DNA of 64,000 bases from Alphaproteobacteria bacterium (GCA_006226495.1 SBGU01000056.1:1-64000); one strand, 5' to 3'. Shown: positions 30,001 through 36,644, numbered from the stretch's first letter. Made by a program: numbers and translations. The notes: generated by a model from the letters alone, not told the origin.

Positions 30001-30219
30001 CACAACACGGGTTTCAACCTTGCCGCCTGCGCCCAGCCGCTGGACGCGGACCATCAGGCTTTGGTGCAGCGCCGCCGGGATGTTGCCGTCGATGGCCTGC
30101 CACACGGTCGTGCCGGCGCGGAACTGGCGCGTGCGCACCCGGTCGAAGCCGCGGGTGCCGGCATGCATGGTCACGCCGCGGTTTTCGCTGCGGCGCAGGG
30201 GCGCGTGATGTTGGTGCAT
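24010..30219 (-). CDS. J-like phage tail tip/host-specificity protein with collagen-like stretch and C-terminal Hint-like domain
   Basis: Giant tail-tip protein, about 2069 residues from the ATG at 30219 (overlaps the NlpC/P60 stop as TGATG). The N-terminal part holds a hydrophobic pair near residues 100-130 and then regions typical of lambda J-type proteins (about 150-900), followed by a fibronectin-III-like segment (about 890-1000). At 26152-26295 there are 16 uninterrupted Gly-X-Y triplets, a collagen-like rod. Beta-rich carbohydrate-binding-like modules follow. The last 137 residues (24010-24423) start with a Cys (CVAES) and end in FTHNTVYKP, resembling a Hint (intein/hedgehog) fold. The protein should decide receptor binding. 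The domain limits are estimates. Confidence 0.8.
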   Translation of the reverse strand: MHQHHAPLRRSENRGVTMHAGTRGFDRVRTRQFRAGTTVWQAIDGNIPAALHQSLMVRVQRLGAGGKVETRVVAHRDWHSTVLGAGEFLMVELVPQGGGGKILRSVLMLGVIMAALYLGPLVASELSTTVASISPEGIISVTYSASSSLAHVVTGAVAVLGAAAINALVPVKLPKPDTDQAETHLGALSNTLSPGAAVPVPMGDVRFYPPMAALPITRGNGENRVQTALFCLGHGPLKVDMASLRIGNTAIDEFRDVRLDMVEGWPDEAPIGIYTDDVQPDATSQPTLLPGDWHVLTTGQNTDRAELELLFEYGLVAYDKKNKKTVRTVSFEVEYRAQGSGTWLNPPGNYVYGGNTGVKFSQRRALEESAPAGFTQAGSSNVYSVSDKVAKPRSFPISMDFPARGQYEIRVRRTTPLPDENANTQTVDTVKVWELRSVRHTAPVRMKGVALLAIELPLNDQKPGGVSNLSVRVQRYMPIHENGGWVYPHTTRALGGDMAKHLSSNPAYAFVYAAHGYGTWQDPDLPGAGDVKRPGGPAKRQLPLSALDTDSILAWRDVCDGADSRVASEPRFAYDRIFTGSTRLRDVLSEIAQCGRARVAAPSGLLGVAMDRVQAEPLGIFTPRNINRLSGNIALAPQPHGVSVQIADRDNDFQTSDVIAYADGYGEANATDITAIVGAGLTERWRAWEFGSYYLRAARARAEVISFTAGVDALHNNIGDYVLLKHDVPRTAAGESADDFPGARVLEVLEDGSGRALGVRLDEPAVMQAGKSYCLSVRRARWGDMVLNAGIVTSTGESDIVTFTASVPDHGLQAGDLAIFGLSEQVARDVVITDIRPGADLTALITVADLANHIHDVATDSLPVFPAYSADVPVDAGAAPGVVTGLSISESLVADGGVESLQVSLSWRPAVGGVGAQTFRIFEKRTEVHGGISESAYRLYGTTADQEFLLPQTFSAGEVVEFAVVAVSATGAAKPPSASSHVTATLSVESDPNRVLNDAAGSGNLLWMMSGTKEGLSYALGPSTGNVTKSLFTVIGTQVAMVAEDSVAFSAAVSLATGGVFQARLRLKFINNGGTQIGLVGGDWVYPTDGRIAVFAIWPAGATKVVLQLEARNLSGVSATDTVYVKGLSLTEGQALVRWVPPSMPEATRNMHQGDYDPGFLYQYGDIAAYGGSSYYFFGTEPASGILPTDTAYWRLMAAAGAPLTVEYAADSAGPWVSAFDDASHLYMRQLTAAGQWGPAMRIVGEAGTDGAHVDYRFLRAATTPDPVVPASWFDAPPAGSDPLWMITATFDGTGTLVGTWSAPVRLTGEQGPQGETGAPGEQGPQGDAGDDGAQGPTGPTGPTGPQGDDGQDGIDAHSVVGVAGQRWGFRGGADNGWTALNATLTPGYDSLVMTGAASGTPQFISPASQSVDGSLYYAIRVHMRALDADITTAPKLYYSVQGGHGFHGSYYAQLPSQTFVAGKWAILVFDMRELAAGGNDYLTNIITRFRFDPTTQTGKRFEITGVVVGYFGAADVTGENTAADVAAVDGVAASTVRTQAETGFALTEDNGTLLHPSSLTSTVADGAGLLRRTGGGLYTGALNANYVTNTSQLSDGAGLGQTANWAGVAGIPYDQIIQSNDDVVLGFNPAFAAWSGSFPDGWSNWSGSTTPTKETSLVRVGQYAVRYSCAGSSVGMRHSAVLETPLPAGSYIVGTVDIYLVARSAGLPGVTVRLHHASGYVDTKLVPEAVTDTWQRLLFTARAGGNAITEIEIFVMGSWSLLPAGAFTGTVVFDNLHFRILGQTSWDSDVADRPGELTDGRVGAGLDGGGRLQNGTRLRGTQAAGLGAGFNVVPISGWTDLSGSARIDLRASVLRVGGTTISYPSGSVSGLAYATKYHIYRDDTNLDGGGSYQATTALVTALTGEDRLYFGSYTTGTSGGSGGGSTSPGEACVAESMWLRADLRARDVAVGDLLDAMSDTMEPIGQTPVTALGRHMANCVELVTRSARVVVSTDAPVVTSERGTVKAPECAGLTVGVLLDGIFRFERVLAVRPARRQAVVRISINDTSYAAGTEAGARIFTHNTVYKP
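26152..26295 (-). repeat. Collagen-like Gly-X-Y repeat region in the J-like protein
   Basis: Sixteen consecutive Gly-X-Y triplets rich in Gln, Pro, Asp and Thr (GEQ, GPQ, GET, GAP ... GPT, GPQ, GDD, GQD, GID). Such stretches form trimeric collagen-like rods in phage fibres. The DNA is accordingly repetitive, with a high chance of length variation. Confidence 0.9.
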
Positions 30220-30656
30220 CAGCTTCTGGTCCTTGCTCTGAAAAATCCCTGGAGGCGGGGCCGCCACAGCGGTCCCATGTAATTTTCCGGCGTGCTGTCG
30301 GTGCCCGCGCGGGTGTGCAGCATGCGCCCGGGCGCGAGATAAAGGCCGACATGGTAAAAAAGCGTGGGTGTACCGAAGGCGAGAATGTCGCCGAACCGGG
30401 GCGCGGCGACCTGCCGCCAGGTCGGGCGCTCTGCCTCGGCGGTCATCACCGCGCCTGCGGTGCGCGGGTTTTCAACATCCGGCACCAACCCTTGAAGGCG
30501 CGGCAGGCGAATACCCAGCACCTCGGCATGGAACAGCCAGACAAGGCCGTAACAGTCAGCGCCTTGCCGGTCGCGCCCGTCAGGCACAAACGGGATGCCC
30601 AGCCAGTCGGTCAGGCAAAAGCCGTCAGCCGGGGAACAGGCCGGGGAAACGGGCAT
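30219..30656 (-). CDS. Phage NlpC/P60-type cell-wall peptidase (tail)
   Basis: Tail-associated cysteine peptidase, about 145 residues from an ATG at 30656. Catalytic Cys in GADCYGLVWLF (about residue 35) and His in YHVGLYLAPGRMLHT (about 105). The start overlaps the end of the preceding gene by 32 bp and has only a weak ribosome site, so the exact start is uncertain. In lambda-like and GTA clusters this gene lies just before the J/tip gene, as here; it probably cuts peptidoglycan during DNA entry. Confidence 0.78.
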   Translation of the reverse strand: MPVSPACSPADGFCLTDWLGIPFVPDGRDRQGADCYGLVWLFHAEVLGIRLPRLQGLVPDVENPRTAGAVMTAEAERPTWRQVAAPRFGDILAFGTPTLFYHVGLYLAPGRMLHTRAGTDSTPENYMGPLWRPRLQGFFRARTRS

Positions 30657-31110
30657 TGTCCATCTTCGCTTCGGGCCAGGCCTGGTCAAGCTCGACCACC
30701 GGATACAGGTCACCGGTCACGGCCTCTGCGGTCCAACTGACATTCCTGAGCACCAGATGCCAGGGGCCGTGCTGGATATCGCCCGGGGCCGCCGCCAGCG
30801 CCACATCGATGACCACCTCGACCGACGTATCGGACGCCGCCAGCGGGCGCACGGCATCGGTGATCAGCCGGTCCACGTTCGGCAGGCTGATGCGGGCGAT
30901 GCCGGCCATGCGTTCATGCTGGCCCGGCAGGCTGATATCGAACATCAGGCCACGATAGGTTTGGCCATCCCGCACCACATCGGCGCTGTTGCGCACAATG
31001 CGCAAGGGGCCGTCCTCGATGTCCGGGTGGTCGATCAACAGATACACCAGCCACACCGCGTCCGTGCTTTCGGCAAAGGCGGCCTGAAGACCGTTGTTAT
31101 CCAGGGTCAT
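30625..31110 (-). CDS. Phage minor tail protein, DUF1833-like
   Basis: 161 residues from the ATG at 31110, which overlaps the previous stop (ATGA). Pattern typical of DUF1833: an N-terminal AFAESTDAVWLVYLLIDHPD, then RIVRNSADVVRDGQTYRGLMF and SLPNVDRLITDAVRPL. Probably part of the tail-tip baseplate, comparable in position to lambda M/L-type proteins. Biochemical role unknown. Confidence 0.7.
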   Translation of the reverse strand: MTLDNNGLQAAFAESTDAVWLVYLLIDHPDIEDGPLRIVRNSADVVRDGQTYRGLMFDISLPGQHERMAGIARISLPNVDRLITDAVRPLAASDTSVEVVIDVALAAAPGDIQHGPWHLVLRNVSWTAEAVTGDLYPVVELDQAWPEAKMDNARFPGLFPG

Positions 31111-31463
31111 GACGGCATTTCCTCCAGCTTCAAGCGCACACGCCACAGGCCGCGTGTCTGTTCGGCAAGCTCGGGTTCGCCCGCGATGCGGAAGGTACGC
31201 GGCACACCAAACGGGTCCGACAGGCCGGAAAAGGGCAAGGTGCCCTGCTGCAATGTGTCTTCATAGAAGCTCAGGAACGCCGCAGCCGCACTTTCGCCCA
31301 TGCTGATGGAAACCTCGTGCTGGCGCACCGCCACTGTTGCGCGCCGGCGCTCGATGGTGGGGCCCACGGCGGGCTGGAAGCTGACCTTGTTGGCCTGCGG
31401 CCGTACCCGGCCACCAAAATCGAGCGCGCTGGGCACTGCACCCGGCCAGATCTTGATTGTCAT
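31107..31463 (-). CDS. Phage minor tail protein
   Basis: 118 residues, beta-rich, without signal or membrane segment. It lies 3 bp after the tape-measure stop and overlaps the DUF1833-like gene. The first residues (MTIKIWPGAVPS) and the TFRIAGEPELAE ... WRVRLKLEEMP end resemble small distal-tail proteins placed after the tape measure. Assignment is by position. Confidence 0.62.
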   Translation of the reverse strand: MTIKIWPGAVPSALDFGGRVRPQANKVSFQPAVGPTIERRRATVAVRQHEVSISMGESAAAAFLSFYEDTLQQGTLPFSGLSDPFGVPRTFRIAGEPELAEQTRGLWRVRLKLEEMPS

Positions 31464-31466
31464 GCC

Positions 31467-32513
31467 CTATACTCCCTGTGCGCGCAGGCCAAACCGCAGG
31501 GACGCGGCGTCGGCAATTTCGCCGCCGCGCGCCATGTTTTCCGCCACACGGCCGATCAGCACATCGATGATGTCGCCGCCGTCCGGGCCGCGCCTGCGGG
31601 TGGTGCGCGCTTCCATGCCCGAATGGTTGTTGATGATGACCTTGGTCTCCGCGCGGTCAGGTGCCTTGGCCGGCAGGGGTGCGGCCTGCGCGGGCGCCAG
31701 AAGGCCGGTCATGACCCGGCCGGTGGCCGCGGCGTTCACCACCGTCGCCATGTCGTCCGGCACCAGCAGTTCGGGGCCGCGTTCGCCCACCAGGTTCAGC
31801 CGGCCCGGCTGGATACGCCCGCCGGAGGCCGAACCCATCGGCTTTTCACTGGTCAGCGGTTTCGGGAACAGCATGCTGGTGATGCCGTCGAAAATGCCGC
31901 CGACACCACCCTTGATCAGGTCGCCGAGCTTGGAACGGATCGCCGCGGCGATGCCATCTGCCACCGCCTTGAAAATGGCTTTCAGGCTGGTGCCCAGATT
32001 GGCGAAATCCACCTTCACCTGCGCGGTGGCGCCTTTGACGGAATCGACCGTCTGGTCCCAGAATTTTTCGGCGGCCGACTTGGCCTCCTCCTCTTTCGTA
32101 TCGTCGGGCGCTGCTGCCAGAAGTGCCTTCAGGGCTGTGGCCAACTGGGCAAGCGTCAGGTCCGTTGATGCCTCCGGCGTGTTGGCGCTGTCCTGCCGGG
32201 CCGGGTTCGTCGGGGGTTCGAGGGTGGTTTCGGTCCGGTCCGGGGTCGGCACATCCGGCGGCTGAATTGCGGCGCGGTACCCGGAGAAAAGTTGCTGCAA
32301 CAGCGAGCTTGTCGCCGTGTCAAAGAATTTGCCGGTGCCACCCAGGACACCTTGTTCCGACGTATCCATACTGTCCCAGCCCGCATGTGCGGCACGCTTC
32401 ACCTTGGGCAGCAGATAGTCAAACACCTCCAGCAGGTCTTCGCTGTGCTTGCGCAGCCCGGCGGCAATTTCATGCAGCCTGCCGCTGTTGGCCTGTTCGT
32501 TTTCTTCGGTCAC
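31467..32513 (-). CDS. Phage tail tape-measure-like protein (short)
   Basis: 348 residues, start GTG at 32513 overlapping the stop of the frameshifted chaperone frame (GTGA). Helical N-terminal half, a hydrophobic middle (about 170-225, FKAVADGIAAAIRSKLGDL ... GGIFDGITSMLF), then a C-terminal part with LVGERGPELLVPDD, a segment seen at the end of many lambda-type tape measures. It is short for a tape measure, implying either a very short tail or a protein that is only the C-terminal class. No other candidate is present in the operon. Confidence 0.68.
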   Translation of the reverse strand: MTEENEQANSGRLHEIAAGLRKHSEDLLEVFDYLLPKVKRAAHAGWDSMDTSEQGVLGGTGKFFDTATSSLLQQLFSGYRAAIQPPDVPTPDRTETTLEPPTNPARQDSANTPEASTDLTLAQLATALKALLAAAPDDTKEEEAKSAAEKFWDQTVDSVKGATAQVKVDFANLGTSLKAIFKAVADGIAAAIRSKLGDLIKGGVGGIFDGITSMLFPKPLTSEKPMGSASGGRIQPGRLNLVGERGPELLVPDDMATVVNAAATGRVMTGLLAPAQAAPLPAKAPDRAETKVIINNHSGMEARTTRRRGPDGGDIIDVLIGRVAENMARGGEIADAASLRFGLRAQGV

Positions 32514-33051
32514 AAATCATGCCTTTCGATAAGGGTGGCCAGTTCGGCCCGGGTCATGCCGTCCGCCCCCGTGGCGGCTGGGCCAAGCCGGGTGGCCAGC
32601 ATGGTCAACAGTTCCGGCAGGCTGGCGACAAAAAGCGTGGCCGGACACCAGCCCAAGAGGGCGCCGGCTTCCAGCACCCAGCCCCAGTCGCTTATGGCTT
32701 CGGGGGCGGCGTCTGCTTTCCCGGCGCCAGCGCCCTGGCGCTTTCGGGTGGGGTCAGGCTGGTTTCAAGGCAGCCGGCAATGGCCTCTGCCGCCGGCACA
32801 ATGCCGGCCTTGACGATGGTTTCGGCAGCCTTTTTGACAGCGGCCCGATCGGTGAAATCACCGCCGGTCATGGCCAGATACAGAAGCGCCATGTCGGCCA
32901 GCCGGCCTTCGGGCAGCCGCTCGGCCAGGAAGGGCACAAGGCCCATGCCCAGATGGTCTTCAAGGTCGATCATGGTGCCGATGTCAAGGCGCAGGCGCAC
33001 GGTGCGTGCCCCTACTTTCAAGGCGGTCTCGCCGCTCAGCTTGCGGGCCAT
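32510..33051 (-). CDS. Frameshifted tail chaperone (gpGT-type), -1 product
   Basis: A -1 shift at GGGAAAG (32722 down to 32716, zero frame G GGA AAG, the same heptamer as in lambda G-T) joins the first 112 residues of the 119-residue chaperone to a 68-codon frame that runs to the TGA at 32510-32512, giving about 180 residues. The downstream frame has no ATG/GTG/TTG before its conserved-looking domain (SDWGWVLEAGALLGW ... MTRAELATLIERHDL), and a TGA lies in that frame about 50 bases upstream of the slip. It then overlaps the tape-measure start. An internal GTG (VLEAG) is the only alternative start and would lose DWGW. Confidence 0.75.
32692..33051 (-). CDS. Phage tail assembly chaperone (gpG-type, Phage_TAC_11-like)
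   Basis: 119 residues, non-shifted product. The layout is that of gene-transfer-agent/HK97-type tail chaperones: an N-terminal beta part (KLSGETALKVGARTVRLRLDIG), then MIDLEDHLGMGLVPFLAERLP and helices. It sits between the major tail protein (9 bp gap) and the tape measure, the universal place for this gene. The C-terminal Pro-rich tail (QTPPPKP) lies after the slip site and is replaced in the frameshift product. Confidence 0.8.
   Translation of the reverse strand: MARKLSGETALKVGARTVRLRLDIGTMIDLEDHLGMGLVPFLAERLPEGRLADMALLYLAMTGGDFTDRAAVKKAAETIVKAGIVPAAEAIAGCLETSLTPPESARALAPGKQTPPPKP
32716..32722 (-). promoter_or_regulatory. Putative -1 ribosomal frameshift site GGGAAAG
   Basis: Reads G GGA AAG in the zero frame of the tail chaperone (codons 111-112). 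Re-pairing one base back gives GGG AAA and enters the open -1 frame. The zero-frame stop follows only 22 bases later. Confidence 0.75.
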
Positions 33052-33059
33052 GGTGCGCC

Positions 33060-33467
33060 CTATGCCGCCGGCGTGAAGCTGATATCACCCGCAGATTCGA
33101 GGGCAATATTATAGGTAACCTCGCCATTATGGTTGCCAGCCATATCCAGCGACCGGATGGCAAAGGCACCGGTGTAGGCCCCAAGACCGGGTGCCATGAT
33201 CTTGCACATCGGGTGGGTGCCCGCCATGGCGTGGCCGTGCGCCACCTCGAACTGTGCGTCGCCCAGGAACACGCCATTGCCGGATGTGGACAGTTGCCTC
33301 AGGCCCGTGTCGGCCATCAGTTGGCGGAAAGCGCCGCTGTCCTTGGTCGAAACATCCGCCGTTTCATTGTTGATGGTGAAGCTGTTGGTGCGGAAGCCGC
33401 CGATGGTTTCATAGTCGCTGCCATCGTGGATCTGCAAAATCAGGTCGCGGCCTTTTTGCGCGGTCAT
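33060..33467 (-). CDS. Phage major tail tube protein
   Basis: 135 residues from the ATG at 33467 with AAGGAG upstream; the 15 extra residues of the longer frame are not needed. Segments typical of TP901-1/GTA major tail proteins: GRDLILQIHDGSDYETIGGFRTNSFTIN cut here as two parts, ETADVSTKDSGAFRQLM, and a C-terminal ALESAGDISFTPA. It precedes the tail chaperone by 8 bp. Expected to be the most abundant tail subunit. Confidence 0.83.
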   Translation of the reverse strand: MTAQKGRDLILQIHDGSDYETIGGFRTNSFTINNETADVSTKDSGAFRQLMADTGLRQLSTSGNGVFLGDAQFEVAHGHAMAGTHPMCKIMAPGLGAYTGAFAIRSLDMAGNHNGEVTYNIALESAGDISFTPAA

Positions 33468-33500
33468 GGGTCTGGTCTCCTTCAGGGGGTGAACAAAAGG

Positions 33501-33529
33501 CATGCCGGGCACAATCTGAACCCGGCATG
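33501..33529 (-). terminator. Inverted repeat between the antisense cassette and the major tail gene
   Basis: Perfect 9-bp arms CATGCCGGG (33501-33509) and CCCGGCATG (33521-33529), loop 11. Read leftward it is followed by CCTTTTGTTC, so it may stop leftward transcripts that have crossed the rightward cassette; it could also be an operator. Confidence 0.5.
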
Positions 33530-33612
33530 ATACACTTTATTATTGCACTCGCGCGCGCCATGGCCTTAGCATCCGGCCCAGGGACACGTTGGGGGACACT
33601 TGGAGGCTAAGC

Positions 33613-33960
33613 ATGAACAACACGGCAAAAGCATTTGTGGGCGGCATCCTGACCGGTGCCGTTTTAGCCGGCGGCGGACTTTACCTTTACGAAAGCCGGA
33701 CATCCGATACGGACGCGGCCAGAGCGGTTCTGGGCGCGCCCGTGACCGGCAGCATCGACTGCGCAGCCCGCGCGACCGAGCTGACCGAACGGCTGTCCGA
33801 ACTCAAGGAACAACTGAAAGTGGTTCCCGCCACCATTCCGGCAGACGAAAATGACCCCGCCAAGGGCGAGACCGTGAACCGGCTGTATGAACAGTTGATG
33901 CTGGAAACCATCGAGGCGACGACTGAGTTGCAGAAGCTGGAAAGCTGCACGGCATCTTGA
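33613..33960 (+). CDS. Membrane-anchored small helical protein with two cysteines (cassette gene 1)
   Basis: 115 residues, unknown family. Start ATG at 33613 with GGAGG upstream. One N-terminal transmembrane helix (about 7-26, VGGILTGAVLAGGGLYLY), then a charged periplasmic part: a Cys at about 50 (SIDCAARATEL), helix, a Pro-rich turn (VVPATIPADENDPAKG), second helix, and a Cys near the C-terminus (KLESC). This looks like a helical hairpin closed by a disulfide. It is transcribed against the phage operon and is followed by two genes of similar design. Confidence 0.75.
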   Translation: MNNTAKAFVGGILTGAVLAGGGLYLYESRTSDTDAARAVLGAPVTGSIDCAARATELTERLSELKEQLKVVPATIPADENDPAKGETVNRLYEQLMLETIEATTELQKLESCTAS

Positions 33961-34052
33961 TCCTTTTTCAAAGCTGAAACATTCTACTGGCAACCGGCCA
34001 CCGCATATGCTGCGGATGGCCACTTGCCAGAAACACCAGCATGGAAGCCGTC

Positions 34053-34442
34053 ATGAAATCCTATCTTGTTGCCAGCCTTGTCCTTGCCAGCCTTTCCCTG
34101 CCCGTCGCGGCGCAGGACAAAACCGACGAACTGTCCGCCCTTCGGGAAGAAGTATCCGCCATGCGGGCCGAGATGATGTCGCTGAATAGCAAGCTGGCCG
34201 ACATGCAGTCGCTTCTGAAGGACATGAATGGCACCATCCTGAAGATGCGCGCTGCCGCCCTGGAGGCAGAAGCCGCCACCGCGAACGCCAAGGATTGCGA
34301 AACCCGGCTTGGCGACCTGAAATCCAAGCAGGACAAGCTCCTGAGCCTCGGTTACCGGCCGGAACACCCGGACCTCAGGAACATTGCCGCCGTTATCAAA
34401 CAGCTTGAAGCCACCTGTGGCGAGGCCGGCACCGCCCAATAG
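34053..34442 (+). CDS. Secreted small coiled-coil protein with two cysteines (cassette gene 2)
   Basis: 129 residues from the ATG at 34053 (GGAAG upstream; an ATG at 34041 is possible). Cleavable signal peptide (KSYLVASLVLASLSLPVAAQ). The mature protein is a long coiled coil (LREEVSAMRAEMMSLNSKLADMQ ... written in part) followed by the same hairpin layout as gene 1: DCETRL, helix, a turn with GYRPEHPDL, helix, LEATC. Unknown family. Confidence 0.72.
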   Translation: MKSYLVASLVLASLSLPVAAQDKTDELSALREEVSAMRAEMMSLNSKLADMQSLLKDMNGTILKMRAAALEAEAATANAKDCETRLGDLKSKQDKLLSLGYRPEHPDLRNIAAVIKQLEATCGEAGTAQ

Positions 34443-34466
34443 GCCCCGCAGACACCCGGAGGAACC

Positions 34467-34985
34467 ATGAACAGCCGCATTGCCAATACCTGCCTGCCCC
34501 TGATCGCCCTTGGCCTGGTTGGCCAACTGGGGCTTGAGGTTTATGACCGGGTTCACTCAGCTTATGCAGAGCGGGGTCTGACCGAATGGCTGACCTCGCT
34601 TGCGGAACAGCGAACGCAAATTGAAAGCGGGTCCAGTGTGTCGGTGGACGGTGAAGTCATCGTCGACGGCATCACTGCAGATGGCAAAGGTTGGCAAAGT
34701 ACCCGACTGGTCAATGTAGCCACGTCCATGCCCGATGTCGCCCGCTGCGAGGACGCCCTCGCGATGCAGCAGGCGAATATCGACGCGATCAAGAAAAAGG
34801 TCGACCTGTTTGCCGAAACCCGCCTAGCCATGGACCTGCCGGGCCCCGAGGCCGCTGCGAAAAAGCTCCAGTGGGAAAAGGAAGATATGGCCCTGCACCG
34901 CAATGCCCGCCTTGAATGGATTGGGGCACAGCGTGTTCTCGACCAGATGCGCATCCAGTGCAAGCCTGAGGCCGACGCCGGTTAG
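34467..34985 (+). CDS. Membrane-anchored small helical protein with two cysteines (cassette gene 3)
   Basis: 172 residues, GGAGG just upstream of the ATG. One N-terminal hydrophobic helix (about 9-24, LPLIALGLVGQLGLEVY), a short beta-like stretch (VDGEVIVDGITADGKG), then the cassette pattern: VARCED, long helix, a turn with DLPGPEA, long helix, MRIQC close to the end. Its last codons overlap the convergent tail-terminator gene by 4 bp. Unknown family. Confidence 0.72.
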   Translation: MNSRIANTCLPLIALGLVGQLGLEVYDRVHSAYAERGLTEWLTSLAEQRTQIESGSSVSVDGEVIVDGITADGKGWQSTRLVNVATSMPDVARCEDALAMQQANIDAIKKKVDLFAETRLAMDLPGPEAAAKKLQWEKEDMALHRNARLEWIGAQRVLDQMRIQCKPEADAG

Positions 34986-35395
34986 GCACCTGCAAACAGG
35001 CTTGCCCGGTATCGCAGGTGGCCAAGGGTCCGGCTGCCGGCATCGCTGGCCTGCTGGCTGATCTCCGCGCTTTCAAGTACCAGCGAGATCAGCACAAAAC
35101 CCGCCACATTCAGGGCGACCTGTTGTAGCACCCGGTCGGTGATCGCCATCAATTCCTTCATGTCCATCTGGCCGGGGTCTGCCGACCAAAGCTGGAGCTC
35201 GAACATGATCGCTGCCCCTGAACGGTCCTTGGTGCCCAGGTCACGGGCTTCCGTCGGTCCCATTGTCAGGAACGGGTAACGCGCGCATTCCGGCACCGCG
35301 TCATAAAGGCCGGTCAGCCGCGCCATCAGTTCGGGGTCGGCCGCAAGCACCGCAAACAGGGCCTCCTGCAGCGCGGCGGCACTTTCCATGCTCAT
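34982..35395 (-). CDS. Phage tail terminator / tail completion protein (DUF3168-like)
   Basis: 137 residues from the ATG at 35395 with AAGGAGG upstream. Typical DUF3168 layout: AAALQEALFAVLAADPELMARL, then TMGPTEARDLGTKD, FELQLWS and the helix before VLQQV. Such proteins cap the tail tube. It stands between the head-tail adaptor and the major tail gene, as in HK97-like phages, but here the rightward cassette separates it from the major tail gene. Confidence 0.8.
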   Translation of the reverse strand: MSMESAAALQEALFAVLAADPELMARLTGLYDAVPECARYPFLTMGPTEARDLGTKDRSGAAIMFELQLWSADPGQMDMKELMAITDRVLQQVALNVAGFVLISLVLESAEISQQASDAGSRTLGHLRYRASLFAGA

Positions 35396-35408
35396 CCTGG
35401 CCTCCTTC

Positions 35409-35732
35409 TCAATCAGGCGCTTCGGTGGCGGCCAGTTCCAGGAACTGGCGGTTGCTGCCGGTTTCGCGGCTGGCCGTAACCCGGTAGCGCCGCGCCCGCC
35501 ATTCCAGGTACCGTGTGGCCGCATAGCCCGGCATGTTATGGACCGTGGCCCGGATGTGGCGCGCGGCCACAGGCCTGCCGTCCGCGACCGCAATCGGTGC
35601 CGCCTCTGTCTCGACCGCGGCATAGACCATGGCGATGATCGGGGTCAGGCGCACCTGCCGGCCACCGGACAGCGGCACCCGTTCCTCACCCATCAGCACC
35701 AGGCTTTCCCGCATTTTGCCAAGCGCGGTCAC
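35409..35732 (-). CDS. Phage head-tail adaptor (SPP1 gp16-like)
   Basis: 107 residues from a GTG at 35732 that overlaps the connector stop as GTGA. Pattern of head-tail joining proteins: MRESLVLMGEERVPLSGGRQ, ATVHNMPGYAATRYLEWRARRYRV and NRQFLELAATEA. The longer frame upstream is out-of-frame readthrough of the connector gene and was rejected. Confidence 0.78.
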   Translation of the reverse strand: MTALGKMRESLVLMGEERVPLSGGRQVRLTPIIAMVYAAVETEAAPIAVADGRPVAARHIRATVHNMPGYAATRYLEWRARRYRVTASRETGSNRQFLELAATEAPD

Positions 35733-36367
35733 AGCTTCAGCTCCCGGTAGGGTTTCAAAATGCCGGCGGCACCGCTGGCGCCCAGGGCAACCGCCATATC
35801 TTCGTCGCCCCGATGGCAATAAAGCCGGGCAACCAGCATCAGCATGGCCTGCCGGACTGCGGCCGGCACATGGTTCCAGCTCGGGCCGAACCCGGCGGTC
35901 AGCCGGATACGGATACCGTCTGCCGCCCGGCCCGGCGCCGGCCAGCCGAAGCCCTGTTTGCGGTAAAGCCCCGGCGCGTGCCCTGGTTTCAGGTACCAGT
36001 TTTCGGCGGGCCATTCGGTCTCGGCACCGTCCGCTGCAACGCTGTATATACCGGCAATCTGCCGGACCGGCCGCACCGGCAGGCACAGGAACTGCTGTGC
36101 CCGTGCCAGGTCGGCCATCGCACCGTCGCGCACGCCGTTCCACCAGGGTGTGCCATCCGCCGGCATGCCGGGCCACTGGTCCAGCCACAGGTCCATGTCG
36201 CGGTCCAGGAGCATCAGGCCGGTATGCTGTTCGACCATCTCGCGCACTGTGGTGACCAGGGCACCCAGGGTGGCATCCTCCGACTCATCGGTGACACGCA
36301 GGTGGTCCTTCACTTCCTGCAGCAGCAGGGGTTCGGCCAACGGGCCGGAAATAATGTCCGTGCGCAT
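35729..36367 (-). CDS. Phage head-tail connector (gp6-like)
   Basis: 212 residues. The N-terminal part (LLLQEVKDHLRVTDESEDATL) and the helical end (AVRQAMLMLVARLYCHRGD) are typical of gp6-like / phiE125 gp8 connectors that sit under the portal. The start is 1 bp after the preceding gene's stop. Confidence rests on both motif and position. Confidence 0.8.
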   Translation of the reverse strand: MRTDIISGPLAEPLLLQEVKDHLRVTDESEDATLGALVTTVREMVEQHTGLMLLDRDMDLWLDQWPGMPADGTPWWNGVRDGAMADLARAQQFLCLPVRPVRQIAGIYSVAADGAETEWPAENWYLKPGHAPGLYRKQGFGWPAPGRAADGIRIRLTAGFGPSWNHVPAAVRQAMLMLVARLYCHRGDEDMAVALGASGAAGILKPYRELKL

Positions 36368-36368
36368 C

Positions 36369-36644
36369 TCAGACCTCCATCACGCGGATGGCAAGGCTGC
36401 GTTCGGCGGTGCGACCGGCGTCCGTGCTGATGCGGCAGCTCAGCCGGCAGCGCTCGCCCGCCGTGCCGCCCGAAACAAACACACCCTCCACCGCGCCGGC
36501 GGACAGAGTGTCTTCCAGATTGAGCGCCGCTTCTGGCTCGATGGTCCAGAGCGCACTTTCGATGCTTTCCCCGGCGCTCAGCCAGGCCGACCAGTCAAAG
36601 CTATAGTCAACCCGGGACGCCGGGTCCTTGGCAAAAACAGGCAT
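36369..36644 (-). CDS. Small phage Ig-like/fibre-associated protein
   Basis: 91 residues, beta-sandwich-like pattern (VDYSFDWSAWL, ALWTIEPEAAL, CRLSCRISTDAGRTAERSLAIRV). Similar short proteins occur next to connectors in alphaproteobacterial phages and resemble Ig-like head fibres. No firm family call. Start ATG at 36644. Confidence 0.6.
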   Translation of the reverse strand: MPVFAKDPASRVDYSFDWSAWLSAGESIESALWTIEPEAALNLEDTLSAGAVEGVFVSGGTAGERCRLSCRISTDAGRTAERSLAIRVMEV

